Source: Acephala macrosclerotiorum (lineage: Eukaryota; Ascomycota; Leotiomycetes; Helotiales; Mollisiaceae). Taken from it: DNA of 64,000 nucleotides. Positions 37,032 to 48,924 of the stretch are shown here, in pieces. Made by a program: the position numbers and the translations under genes. The notes beneath the pieces were generated by a model. The model did not search any database. It was not told the DNA's origin and worked only from the letters and a program-made list of their open reading frames with translations. How positions within the stretch are numbered: the first letter of the stretch is position 1; every line of letters starts with the position of its first letter. The DNA lies in the NCBI GenBank assembly GCA_014904845.1, contig MU119243.1, forward strand, positions 1 through 64,000, in the 5' to 3' direction.

Positions 37032-38205
37032 CAGTCACCTCGGTTAAGTTCCCGTGATTTTAACTTTAAAAGCGCGTTTTTTCGCGACCGCGTTCCATCA
37101 CTCCTACCTAAACTTCTCAAAATGCCACTTCAACGCACTCCTCTCGGGCCAATTGATGGTAATATCCCTCGCAAAAAGCCACTCTCTGAATTCGAAAGAG
37201 GCCGGATTATTGGCATGCACGATGGCGGCGCAAAGAAGGCTGTAATCCAGCGCTTCTATTCTTACCCTTATTCCACTGTCTCGGACACTATCACAAAAGA
37301 AGCACTACGCGATAACGGTCACTCACAAATCAAATCCGGTAGACCAAAGTCTTATTCTCCTGCCGAAGAACGCCTTGTGCTACGGCATGTTCGAAATGTG
37401 GAGTGATGAGTGCTCTTGTGAGCGAGGGCGGGGAAAACGGGACGAATAGTGCTTTCGAATATCAACAGAGAAATGGCAATTAAAAATGGTTCAAACCTAC
37501 GGAACGAATAAGAATATGAAGATTATGGTTTGAGCATGCTTTTGGGACCTCGAGCGGTCTAATCTTTATATTATGGATCGGGACTTTGAGAGCCAAAAGT
37601 ATAAGTATTCCGCCAATTTCTATATCGAGGTTTTAGACGCAGAACTTGCTCCAATTCACGAAAAACTCGACTTAGAGTATCTATTCATGCAGGATAATGC
37701 TTCTATTCATTGTGCTAAGAAGGTCAAGGCTTGATTTAAAACCAAAAAGATCAGACAGCTCATAGACTGACCTCCTTACTCCCCAGATTTGAACCCAATC
37801 GAGCATATTTGATGGCACTTAAAGACTAAGTGCTATGAGATATTTCCTGAGATTGCAGCAGACAAATCGGAGTCAAAACATGCGCGACAGAGATTAGAAT
37901 CTTGTCTCCAAGCGGCTTAAGATACTTTAAACCAAGAATTGTTTGATACTTTGAGTGCAAATATGAGTACTCGCATGGAAACTGTTATTGAAGCCAAGAG
38001 GTGGCACACAAAATATTGAGCTCAATTTTGAACATTTCCGAGGGATTTTTGTATCGTTAGAGAGAGGATATATAGGCGCATTAATAGTATCAATCAGATC
38101 TTAATTTGAACTACAATTAGTGAAGTTATGTAAAGTTTAAGTTTTTGAAAAAATATAGGGTGCGAAGTCAAAAAAAAAATCACGAGAACTTTATCCTAGG
38201 GACTG
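37032..38205 (+). mobile_element. Tc1-like DNA transposon with damaged DDE transposase
   Basis: TA duplications (37030-37031 and 38206-38207) flank imperfect inverted repeats starting CAGTCACCTCGGTTAAGTTC and, from the right, cagtccctaggataaagttc. The transposase starts at 37122 (MPLQRTPLGPIDGNIPRKKP), with a helix-turn-helix region up to LRHVR (37396). An internal deletion then joins to WSDEC (about 37399), then LYIMDRDFESQ, FMQDNASIHCAKK and PPYSPDLNPIEHI. Three Trp positions are TGA (37732-37734, 37768-37770, 37810-37812). No longer autonomous. Confidence 0.9.
37122..38030 (+). pseudogene. Tc1-family transposase pseudogene
   Basis: Lies inside the Tc1-like element. The N-terminal paired-type DNA-binding region (37122-37397) is intact; the catalytic D (SDEC), D (QDNASIH) and distal PPYSPDLNPIEH blocks are all present but separated by an internal deletion/frame change near 37398-37406 and three TGG-to-TGA stops. 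Normal composition suggests little RIP. Confidence 0.85.
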
Positions 38206-39438
38206 TACCAGCACCGACTTCTCGGACTCGTGTAAATGCTTTCGCAATAGCAAGACCACGACCAACGTATCCTACTGTGCTCATAGCAGAGTACAGTCTC
38301 GTAATGTTGAGAATCGTGCTGATTTCTTGAATTCCCTGACCCTCCTTACCAATCAGGTATCCTCTCATTCTACGAAGCTCAAGTTCCGCAGTTGGCAGAC
38401 TCTTGGTTCCGGACTTGTTCTTCAGACGCTGAATATGGACACCATTGAGCTCGGTTTCAGAAGGTGAGCCCTCAACTTGTCGACGCATAGGGGCGAAGAA
38501 AGCACTCAACCCTTTCGAGGTTTGAGCGAGGAGAATGGTCATTGAGGAGTCGGTTGCTGAAGAGAACCACTTGAAGCCGTCAATGCTCCAGGGACCGAGA
38601 GGATGCCCTGACGCCGAGAGACCTTGGGCTGTGGGAGAGTATGTCGCAATTGTTTCTGTTCCTGATACGTCGCTGCCACCTGAGCGTTCTGTCATCCATT
38701 GGCCGCTTGTCCAAGCGGAGTTTGGTTTTCGTGATTTGATACGGTCATATGCATCTTGAAGGACAGTACGTGTGGTGGGGTCGAGGTTTTTCCTCGAGAG
38801 GTGGGAAGAAAGTAGTTTCGCTGCACCGTCTGTCATAGCACTTGGGCAGGTAACGTTCGCACATGAGCCAGTCCATAGTTGAGTCCTGTAAGAATCAGCA
38901 TTGAAATGGAAGAATCCTCCCGGAGACTTTCTTACTTGAGGAATTGTGCCACGCGAGTGTACTCTCCATGTTTCCCTTCATACCCGGCAGCAACAACTCT
39001 ACCCCCAAAACATCAGCAAATGCACACTCATCACAGCCAATAGAGATTACATACCCGTTCTCTATTCCAAACTTCTGCAATTCCCGCCATCCCTCACCAA
39101 CAATAAGCTCACTCGTCCTCCGTCCAAACGCATCCCTCCCACTTCCTTTCAGATACGGCACATTTCTCTCAGCATCAGTGACCCAATCGAGTATCTGTTT
39201 GGACAACACTTGTTGGCCAAAATTTGATAAGTCCTGGCTTATAGATTCGACGACTTCTTGGGAGAGGAATACTGGAAAGATCAGTTGATGTCGCGTGAAT
39301 CAATGCAAGGAGGACAGAGTGCTTACGCTTCAAGACCCTTTGAAAGCTGGGATCGTTGTGAAATTGATTCTCGAGGATAGGAATTACTTGAAAGAAACCA
39401 TCGTTAGAGCTTGATGCTTTGCGTGGAGATGAAGCCAT

Positions 39439-40182
39439 GTTGAGCTGTGAGGTGCTGATGTTTGGATTGGTTGCTGGTGTGGTTCGGGTAGAGAACTGAG
39501 AGAGAGAGACGTAATCTTCAAATATACATCGAACCTTTCCTTCTACCCCAAGCTGTGTGGTGATTTGAAAGGTACATGGTGGATTGCAAGTTTTGCGGTG
39601 GTGATGTTGAGACGTTGGCCGACATCTTGACGAGCCGAGGTTCAAGCTTCGCACGTGAACGAGATATGTTCCCGCTACGACGAGGCCCGATATTGCTTGA
39701 CTCGATAGACTTACTTGATATATGCTTAGAGATGCCTCCAGGATGGAACTTTTATGGGAAATTTTCCGTAAACTTTTGGGTATAGTGCTCGGATCACGTG
39801 TATGAGAAGCCGGCATAGGCATGTAGACGATGGGCAACGTAACAATACTTTCCCAAGGCATTCTATATATGCGCTAGCAATGAAAGAGTCCATGTAGAGT
39901 ACCAAGTTTCGCCCAAGCTCATAACGCCGTGATAACAATGTATGGCTCAACCATATGTCCAATTCCGCCATTCTGTCATCCCACCAGACACCGAAGAAAC
40001 ATGATGCTTCCGAAATCCAAACACATCAAAAGTCCCATTACAGTGGATACAGCCCCCCCTTTCGCCAGTCAATAGACATGGGCCAAGATATATCTTCCAT
40101 GGACAGCGACCAGCATCGAATTTCCGGTCCGAACTCACCCGCCTCGAGAATTTCGATCGAAGTTCCTCCATCACTCCATCAT
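39439..40182. other. Intergenic region upstream of acyl-CoA dehydrogenase
   Basis: The likely promoter of the minus-strand dehydrogenase and 3' flank of the membrane-protein gene. Both strands have overlapping ORFs without motifs (39175-40174 minus, 39955-40347 plus). CACGTG near 39795 is the only obvious site. Confidence 0.4.
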
Positions 40183-41219
40183 TTACACGATGACCGGAGA
40201 GTCTGTCCCAGATTTGCGACTCTGCATTGGGGGCTGATGAGATGGCTGCCTAAGACGCTCACCAAGACCAGCAGCATCCTCGATATCCCGATAGACCTGA
40301 GGCTGCTCAGGTCTCTGAGGCTTCTTCTCTTTCTCAAAGTTGAATGAAATACTACTTGAAATGGTGACATTGCTCGGCTTCCCCATATCAAAGATAGAGG
40401 AGAGATAGAATCCACTGCAAGAATAATTAATTCCGAACTGTGAGGAGAGGTCCAAGGATCAACTTACAATGCAATATAAGTAAGAATACAACCAGAAATA
40501 GTATAATTTGGATGCCCTCCATATCTCCCCCAATGCCAACCAACAGCTCCCGAGGTGGCAATTATATTGCAAATGAGAAGAAGGACGCACAGAAACAAAT
40601 CGACGAGGAAATGCAACGGGCCAACGGTCAACACCTGCTTCAACCAATCCGGGCATTTCCGAGTAGACTTTCCGTTTCGTCGGGAACGGCGGTTGCGGAG
40701 CTCGATTGAGAATTTAATCTTCAATTGTCTGGATAGGCAATGGTGGAGGAGGACAAGGACGTTTCGGATGATGGCAATCATGGCGAATATGGTAGCTGAT
40801 AGGTTGCGGGGTCGATTGGATAGGATGAAGAGCACGAAAGCGGGAATGAGGAGGCAGATGGCGATGAGACGGAGGAAGAGGGTTGGGTGGTATGTGAACT
40901 TGTGTTGTTCCTTTGGGGGTTCGTTCCCATCGTCACTTCCTAGGGGATCGAGGAGGAGAAGCCCCTCATCAAGGTCGGCGGACGATTCCATTGAAGGACG
41001 CGCCTCGCCGACACGATGATAACAGGTGTTCGAAGCCATGATGAGATCGTAATCTGGAGGAGCTGGGGGAGCGTAGAAGACAGGAAAGCAGCTGAAGTCG
41101 AGTGATAATAGCTTTGGTTCTGCTGTGTATAAATCCTCGTCTGGATCGTAGGGCATGGTCACATTGTATGTGGATGTCGGAGAGGGGGGACGCCCGTTAG
41201 GCACCGACAATTCGAACAA
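40183..41219 (-). CDS. Predicted multi-spanning membrane protein, intact
   Basis: Two exons, 41219-40468 and 40414-40183, with a 53-bp intron (GTAAGT..TTGCAG), giving 327 residues in one frame. The Pro/Tyr-rich cytosolic N-terminus contains a YAPPAPPDYD motif, an L/PPxY-like site of the type bound by WW-domain ubiquitin ligases. It is followed by hydrophobic segments at about residues 113-133 and 139-161, a basic linker (RNRRSRRNGKSTRK), two more (about 206-226 and 240-258, the last crossing the splice), and a charged tail with KEKKPQRPEQPQ. No enzymatic motif is recognised, and it is best called a hypothetical four-helix membrane protein. No stop or frameshift is found. An alternative start at 41156 (MPYDPDEDLY) would drop 21 residues. 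Confidence 0.75.
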
Positions 41220-41853
41220 TTGAAAGGAGAGAACGAGAACGCGTGGTGGGACAACAACATGAGAAATTGGGGGAGGAGTGAACGAATGATGTCAGTTGGT
41301 ATTCTGTTGCCTGAAAAGCTCCTGCGACCGGTGCCGCACGCTTGGGTTGCCAAGGGATCAACGCCGATACGAGATTAAGAGCTCCACTGAGAGTGGCTGA
41401 GAGTGGCTAAGCCGACAAAGAAGTGGTTCTGATATCACGTGAAGCTGACCCCTTTTTCGCCAAGTGTCAGAGCGCGCAGTTAGGATGAGGCTGTACATCT
41501 CCCAATTGGGCGAGATGTGCATGCTTTATGAAGAATAAATAACACGGTCACACAGCCCTAGCAAAAATTCTCGGCTGGTTCTTGGGACCAATTCGAAACT
41601 GCCGCATGCTACCCGACTGCCGCCGACATGATATGAAGCCGAATGGAACCAAAACTATCGCTGATTTGAGTGTTGAGACAGCGAGCCTGAAAACATGCAA
41701 ATTCGATTTCATCAAACATAAAATTGGGGATATGGGCATACCCATTCGAAAACAAATAAATCCAAAATTCTAGGGTATCATATACAATTTATGAGCAGAA
41801 ATCAGAAATAACTTCTAGTGAGTAGAGAAAATTGCGCTTTGCGCATTAAGTAA

Positions 41854-43697
41854 TCACAGCAGCATAAGCAATCCCAGAAAAGCAAACACCATCGCACACC
41901 AGGCAGAACCAGAGCTTGTCAGCCGAGATAGGGAACCAGCATTTGTCACCTGCACCGCTGTGCTATTACTCGACCCATTACTCGCTCCCGAAGTGGAAGC
42001 TGCCCCATACCCACCCACACTTACAATCACCCCGGCAACTGCAATGGAGGAACTCGAAGCTGTTGTCCCTATGGAGATCATCTTTGCGGTGTTTATTATG
42101 GTCGCATTCTTTGATTCTTGAGCGAAGTTGCCGCCTGATGTCCGGACTATCGTCGAAGAAACCGTGGCGTTCTCGATTGTAGCTTGAATCGTGGATGCAA
42201 TTGGAGACGAGAAGGCAGTGATTGTCACAGCGCTTGTGATTGTAACGTGGGATACTGCTGCTGTTGTGGTTGCTGCGGGCTTGGTGATCGTGATCGTTGT
42301 TTGCAAGCTTGTGGGACACCAGAGGAGATTGGACTCGCAGCCCACGATTGAACATACGGTAGCATTGGCGGGTAGAGAAGTTGCCACTGTCTTAGTCGTG
42401 GCAGTGGTGTGCTTCACCGTCGTCGTCACATTGTTATAAGCAGGTGCAGATGTAACTGAAGCATTTGATGTCGTACTTGCGATAGCAAGTGTGGTCGAGC
42501 TCGCCAAACAGGTCGATGGTAGATCTGCCGAGAAGAAAGTAGTAACAACATTCGGACCTTGCTGGAAGTTAACAAAATCAATCTTGACAGCGATATCCGC
42601 GAAAGCTCCTGCATCACCAAACAGCCTCTGCGTGAGACCGAGGTTGCATGGAGCGGTGGAGTTGAATTTTGCGCAGGCTTGATATGCGGGGGCATCCACG
42701 AAGACACCGGCTTCGATGTTGGCACCTGTGCTGAGAAGACTGATGCCAAGACCGGCCTTGAGACCGAAGCGGAGGGCAACTTGGACACATGCTGAGCCAG
42801 TGTGAAATTGGAAGGGTAGAGGGCTGACTTGAATGCCTGAACTAGAAGGTTGTCAGATGACTTCAGTGGCCGAAGAAATCGGTAGACTTACACATCCAAC
42901 GAGAGGATGTCTCCCTTCAGGGGATCAATGATGATCGAGGTGGTGTTTGGCCAAGCGATATCAAACCCACCAGTCGCGTCAATTGCACCTGTTACGCTGA
43001 AGACCAAATCAATTGAGAAGATGAATCCAATCTCGTTCCCGCCAAGCTGCCTTGAGTCAGTATAATCATCTCGTAAAGAGACGAGATCTATTGTGGAGGC
43101 GACCGACCATTGCGCCAAGTGGCTGAATAGGTGGTAGCAGTGGGACCGAAAATGTTCCAGCAGCAGCAAATTGTACATCAACCTCGAAGTGTCCCGAGAG
43201 GCCCTGCAAATCAATCTCAAACTGGACAGCAAGCGCCTCCTTGATGAACCCCAATGGATCCTTTATCAGTTCCACTGTCGCGGCAGGAATATCCGCCAGC
43301 AACGCCTCGTCTTGTGTGAACCCAGTGCTGAGAAGTGAAGCCGTGCCCGTCGTAAAGCATGAGAGGCATGTCGCTGTCAAATTCGGGTTTCCAGGAATGC
43401 TGATTCCACCATCGAGGGCGCTGTGAAAGGGATCAGCACAATTTTGCGAATGGCGCGAGGTCCTTACAATGAGAACAAGACATCGTTTGAAAAAGATGTG
43501 GCGAGAGAGGCGGTCCCTAGGGTGGTGGATTCGTTCCGCTTGGAGATTTGGTGGTGATGTGCGACTCCCAACCCTCTCACTTGCGGCATTTCGAAGACAT
43601 CTAGATCGCGGATAAGATGAGGTGGTGATGCTGCAACAGAATTAATCAGGAGGAAGATTTCCATAGGAATGGCTGGCCACGACATCTGGAACTGCAT
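41854..43697 (-). CDS. GPI-anchored secreted glycoprotein, intact
   Basis: Four exons: 43697-43468, 43420-43108, 43046-42892 and 42841-41854, all with GT..AG borders and matching phase (1,686 bp, 561 residues). The N-terminal segment MSWPAIPMEIFLLINSVAAS looks like a signal peptide. The ectodomain has alternating hydrophobic/beta-like blocks and paired Cys (LTATCLSCFTTGTA, ACVQVALRFG, YQACAKF, APCNLGL). A long Ser/Thr-rich stalk, likely O-glycosylated, follows, and the C-terminus ends with a hydrophobic tail (WCAMVFAFLGLLMLL) typical of a GPI signal. It resembles conserved cell-wall glycoproteins of filamentous ascomycetes; the role is unknown. The donor of the second intron (GTCGGT) is weak, so that junction is the least certain. 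Confidence 0.75.
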
Positions 43698-45358
43698 GTT
43701 GATCGAGAATTGACGTTGAGAAATCGAGTACTTGGGTGTTTGATGGACGGTATGTCGGTCTTGCCTATCATTATGTACAAAGTCAAAGTCATGATGTTTA
43801 ATCCCCCGATGACATCGACGGAACCGCTACCCCAAACTCAAAGGATCGTGACGCTCATCAATACAGGGGCTTTCCCGTGCGAAAGGATGTGATCGTGGAG
43901 GAGATCAGGAGACTGAGACTATCAGCACCTGCGGAATTAAGGTTATGAGGCTCAGGAAGCGGCGTTTGAACCAAAAGCGATATGAATTGCGCCTCCCCCA
44001 TTGATTTTGGAACATCGAAAACAGGTTGCAGTTCGGAAGGAGTTGATGTGACTAGAGAATCCACAAGTCCCAAACATGAGACGAATGTTGTCGAGACGCC
44101 TGGTGATCCTTGAATGCCGGTGAGTAGCCTTACCCCAGGCCTCGTCGAGATGAAGGTCAGTTATTCTCGTTCAACTGCAGAAATGTGCCTTTAATTGTCA
44201 TCTCGCAACTTTCTCTTCGTCGCCGTGATGTTCTCGATTGAGTAAATAAAAGCAGATAAGCTTATGTCAAAATGCGGCGATGTTCTATAGATCAAGAGCG
44301 CTTGAGACTTCTGCACTCGAGTTAGCCTTACAACTCCGCGTTCAGAGGTTCGTCGCAGATCATCGCTAGATGAACTATTCTGGAGCTTGAGCTTTCAGAG
44401 ACGGCAGAGAAAGTAGCTCTGAGAGCTTCGATTTCGAACTCTCGTTCTACTTGCGCGACGAATTAGCTGGCAGCAGCGACCTCACACCTGCCGTGAAAAA
44501 CACGAACAGACGTACAACCATCAATCAACGCGAACGAACAGAATATCGACCAGCGCGGGAGTCTCTTCTGCCGTCCCAAAGCTGAAAAGCACTCGCAGGG
44601 GATCAAACTTCAAAGCCAACTCCTTCCAATTTCGATCGTGATCTAACAAAGGGGTGTTTGATCCTTTCGGCACGGCATTGGGTGACATGCCGTTCGGGCG
44701 CGGCGTAGTCTGCTATCCAAGCCACGATCTGAGCGATCTGGTATCCTCTTCGAGTGCCGAGATAATGAATAGAAAGAGTTGCATGAAGCTTTAATTTGTG
44801 TTGACTTCCGCAGGACTCCTGGGCTCCGGAGACTGTTGATGGATTGATGCGTTGAGCGGACGAAGAGAAGGTGCGAAGATTTCAAAGGTGGAGACTCTCG
44901 CTCCCTTTCCTAAACGCCAAATAACGATCATGTGCGTCATATCAACGGCCTCAGAGAAATAGCGCCAGGGTTGTTTCCAACCTTTAGAAAGAGGAAAGAA
45001 AGGTCCAACACAGGTCTTGACTCTCGCCTTCTTCTTCCCATCTCTTTGGAGGCGGCTGATTATCCCAGCACGTGACTAGTGCTCTTAAGCTCTCGGATGT
45101 TCCTTCTTTCCGTGAGAGTCTTTCAGAGCTACAGGATATATTTTGTCTTTGGGGATTGAGTTCTTCACCGTATACCCCATATCATGATGTTTTTTGTCGT
45201 TGTATGGCGCTGACGCTACTCTAGCATAGTTCCCGAGACTTGACATCATGGCTCGAGGTTCACAGAATATTTTCAGTGAAGAGAAGATAGGTCAGTTGCG
45301 TTCTGAATACACCATATTCGCGATTAGAGCGTCTCTGGTCTCAGATACAAAATTTAAA
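43698..45358. other. 1.6-kb intergenic region
   Basis: Normal GC. Only short unsupported ORFs (for example 44643-44885 minus). It probably holds the promoters of the divergent GPI-protein gene (minus) and the decarboxylase-like gene (plus). No clear TATA box or repeat was seen. Confidence 0.4.
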
Positions 45359-46004
45359 ATGTCCTCAGAACGTTTCCCTCCAATCAAGCCCTCAGATCTC
45401 AGTGTCGAGCAGAAAGAAGCCTACGACTACTTGTCTCAAAGCGCAGCGAAATTCTTTGGAGATGTGTAAGTTCCAACCCCAACTTCTCATCATACCAACT
45501 AACTCCCAAAATCCAGATTCACATACAAAAACCCTTCCGGCGCCATGCTCGGCCCCTTCGCACCCTTCCTCCACACCCCCACACTCTGCAAACCCTTTTT
45601 CCAATTCATGAGCGCTGTCTCCTCTATCCCCAGCCTCCCCACCTTTGGCGCGAGAGGTCGTGATTCTAGCCACCGGCTCCCATTACCAAGCAGTTTACGA
45701 AACTTATGCTCACGAACGGGTTGCTCTGAAAACTACTTCTCTTACCAAGGAGCAAATTGTTCAAATTAAGAAAGGAGAGAAGCCTGAAGATTTGGACCAA
45801 GAAGGAGGTGTAGCTTTTGATGCTACAATGGAGTTGGTGAAGAAACAGGGACCACTTGGGAAGAAAATGTGGGAGAAAGTGGTGGCGGAGTTCGGGAAAG
45901 AGGGGGCGTCGGCTTTGGTTTATCATGTGGGCGTTTATGCTTATACTTGTCTGCTGTTAAATGGATGTGACGTCTCTCCACCGGAAGGGGAGAAGCTCTT
46001 TTGA
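45359..46004 (+). pseudogene. Carboxymuconolactone decarboxylase-like (AhpD fold), one frameshift
   Basis: Exon 1 45359-45465 (MSSERFPPIKPSDL and onward), intron 45466-45516, exon 2 45517-46004. Exon 2 contains FAPFLHTPTLCKPFFQF, then AREVVILATGSHYQAVYETY with the conserved EVxIL..xH pattern of the CMD/AhpD fold, and a C-terminal ALVYHVGVYAYTCLLLNGCD segment. The two blocks of exon 2 lie in different frames; a one-base insertion (or two-base loss) at about 45640-45650 explains it. Total exon length is 595 bp, one over a multiple of three. It could be a sequencing error or a very young pseudogene. Family members include CMD and peroxiredoxin-like enzymes; the substrate is unknown. Confidence 0.78.
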
Positions 46005-47635
46005 TCTCAAAGTACAATATACCCCTAGTCATTTAGCCGACTTTGTAGATATCCAAGAAGTCGAGGGTCAATGGGAAGGGTTGAAAATAGGTATTGAGGT
46101 TCTGGCAGGATGCTATTCGTCTGCCCTCCGATTCCTAGCATAGCCCGCAAATTGCAAGAAAGAATGTATCGCGTCGCGAAATCAAGTTCAATTCCACTGG
46201 GAATCTAAGATTCTTTTTCGATCATTTTTACATTTTGGAAAGAAGATGCAAGCATTCAGAAACAATGAAGTCTTAAACCTAATAAAAGAGCAGCAGACAA
46301 TTTCGTCCGTCGCAAAGCAGGGGAGGGAAAAAATGGTGGGGGTCATCCCCGCTTCCCCCACCACCGAAAATTTCTTCAAAAAAAATTTCAAAAAACATAC
46401 AACAGTAGGGATTCGCTGATGGTCACCCACTCAACTACTGATCTACCGATATGAAGCTTGTGTATGGCAGAGCGGACGGGATGCCCAATTTTCTTCATTC
46501 TATGGTCGTATGTGACAGTTAAGTTGATTATTTAACTATATACTTTCCGATGTTGTCCCAGCTCCAGCGATAGTGCGCTGTGCAGAGCGCCCATAACCGA
46601 ATCGCAGCCCCTAAAATTAGCGATGCTGCGCCCCTCAGCCACGCACCACTGCGAAGATTGCCGCAAAGCACAAAGCAACTCCCTCCCATCTGGTGCCCAC
46701 CTTAGCGGCGTACACATATAAAAACAGTAATCATGGAGGTAACAGTAGGACCTGGCTCCATTGAGGTGAGGTAAGTGACCCAGGCCTCCGTTATTGTGGT
46801 AGTGAAGTTCGAACAACTTGTGACTGAAGACGCCGACGCCGAAGAGAAGCAGTCCATCAAAAGTAGAGACAACCACCAAGCAGAATTGTGGTCTAAATCG
46901 TGATGACAATATCAGAAGCAAAGAAATCGTCATGCCTGAGCGCTGTGATAACTCAACTTCTTGTCGAGTTCGGAGTCAGGCGTCTTGGAAGTGTTGCTGC
47001 TAATAGTCTAGGACTTGAACTGGAAAGAAGTGAAGATGGATGCGCAAAACCCACCCCGCCACCAAACCCGGTTACTAAAAATGTTTCTAAAAAGCAGTTC
47101 TCAGTGCCACTCGTGGCTTTCGAGCCTCAACTTCGTTGGAGCTCGACGATTTCAAGCTCTTTGAATGCCAAATTCCTACGCCTCCATCGGCGCTTTTGCC
47201 TAATTGCTAACAATTGAAGAGAAGGCACAAAAGCAAGCAAGGGCTTTAGACGCCGCAAGTCGTAGATCTGATACTGAGTTGGGGAGGTTCTGAGACAGGG
47301 AAAGATTGCGCTTTTGCTTGAGAAAGAAATCACGATCGATTATTTTGCGAGGGCTTGCCCCATCCCATAACTAAGTAAACATGTCGATTAGCTACTATCA
47401 AACGAAATGGGACCAAAAATTCACAGATAACCAATTTGTTTTAAACTCTAAATTGTAATTGCTAACTACTAATTGCTAACTTTCAAACTAATCATGTAAT
47501 CAATTTCTTTTATCCATAGCTCTATATCAGTTCTTTGCTTTATAGCACTTCTAAGTCTCTACTATAGTTCTGTATTAATTTTCTACTATAAATCGAACGA
47601 AATTTTAAATAAACGAAGAATATAAATAAGTTTTC
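46005..47635. other. Intergenic region, no gene recognised
   Basis: A minus-strand frame around 46697-46530 reads as a Trp/Gly-rich membrane-like stretch ending WSWDNIGKYI, possibly a gene scrap, but no family could be named. The composition drifts to AT-rich after 47400. Confidence 0.35.
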
Positions 47636-48531
47636 ATCGGCAAATTTCAATTTAATAGTGACAGGCCTAACTTCCTTAGGCATAGCTGGAGCGGTTGAAA
47701 GATTACTATCGAATCTGCCAGGCTAGTCCAGATTAAAGCAATAAATTTCACGTCTGGAGCGTTTGAAGCGTCTAGATTGGCTGAAATATGTAAACCTAAG
47801 GCACCAGCTTTTTTAAGCGAAGAACACCAAAACTCTCGATTGCAGGCGCATGCTCTCGACATATCTTTAGTCGCAATCAACTAAGTACTTTACTCTACTT
47901 TACTTTATTCTACTCGATTATATGCGCAAAACATACTACACGTTAATTGCTTTACCAAATTCAAACTTTTGAAAATAATACGATTTAAAGTATTTCTAAA
48001 TTAATAAGTAGAAGTTTCATAGAGTAAAACATATATCGAAGATTTTTAAAATCAAAAACATTAAAATTTTAAGTCTAAAATGCGGCCGTACTAGCTCGGT
48101 TAAATTTAAAGTTGCATTAGCTTATTCTTGGCAAAGAATATTAAAATTTCTATCTCAAATTTTACAGCGATATATTTTAATACGCGTTCGATAGAATCAA
48201 TTGAAACTTTCAGAATAGAGTTTTATAATATAAGAAATTCTATATATAAAGTTTCAAGTAATTCAACTTTGAATCTGTTGAGCATTCTATGCTTATAAGC
48301 TCTAATATGTCTAGAGCGTTTAGAGCGTCGAGAGCGTCGAGAGCTCGTCTGGAGCTCGTCTGAAGCCTGGAAGAATGAGCTATTATTTGATTGGTCTGGC
48401 TAAACGGCTTCAGTCTGATCGCAATCTAATAGGCTCGGCAGATGGCGTTTCAGACTGGAGCTAAACCGGACAGGGAATGGCACGCCGGCTCGATTACTAG
48501 CGAATTTCCGATCAAATTGAAATTTGCCGAT
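47636..48531. mobile_element. TIR element of unknown superfamily (~0.9 kb)
   Basis: The 20-bp ends atcggcaaatttcaatttaa (47636-47655) and tcaaattgaaatttgccgat (48512-48531) are inverted copies with one mismatch. The inside has mixed composition and a cluster of short GAGCGT/GAGCTCGTCT tandem motifs at 48310-48362, but no transposase. No convincing target duplication is seen at the outer edges, so the superfamily is open. Confidence 0.6.
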
Positions 48532-48924
48532 ATTATAAAAGTTGCTTAGTTTGTAACAAATTTTTATATTACTTTTAATTGACTATTGTTCGAGCGATTA
48601 ATCGAAAAAAAAGAAATAAAATTTAGTTTTTAATTTATAATTTAAAACAATATTAAAATAATATTTATATTAGTACAAAACAATAATTCGTTAATTATTT
48701 AATTGTACTATACAAAATACATTTTTTTTATAAACGTTTTATATATTAAAACATTTTACTACTCTTTTTTTCAATACTCGAATTTCAAAGAAACAAAATA
48801 TTTCTTTTCAAATTACTATATATTGTATATTTACTACACTTTTTTTTCTCTCTTTAAAATCAAACGTTTGATCAGTCTTTTCTCCCTCGAAAATCATTCT
48901 CTCTAACTTCTCTTTCTTTCTACT
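48532..48924. other. AT-rich spacer 3' of ABC transporter
   Basis: Low-complexity AT sequence with a pyrimidine-rich stretch (48840-48935) on the plus strand. No gene is seen. Confidence 0.4.

Larger units (their letters stand above)
36197..39438 (-). pseudogene. Acyl-CoA dehydrogenase, split by Tc1-like element
   Basis: Four coding blocks, 39438-39327, 39271-39055, 38998-38936 and 38885-38208, with introns of 55, 56 and 50 bp, then the element, then 37029-36197. Without the element and one TA the sum is 1,905 bp, 635 codons in one frame with no internal stop. Features: GVVAAGYEGKHGEYTRVAQF, LWTGSCANVTCPSAMTDGAA, WMTERSGGSDVSGTET and FKWFSSATDSSM (FAD/substrate region), RLYSAMSTVGYVGRGLAIAK, then ECMEALGGVGYLDN and RLYRDCIVNSIWEGTTDVLA (C-terminal ACAD domain). 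The layout is AidB-like, longer than beta-oxidation ACADs. The coding parts look unmutated, so inactivation is due to the insertion alone and looks recent. Confidence 0.88.

Noticed and set aside
39955..41019. Plus-strand ORFs at 39955-40347 and 40555-41019
   Set aside because: They are antisense to the intact membrane-protein gene and its 3' flank; Arg-rich composition is typical of shadows.
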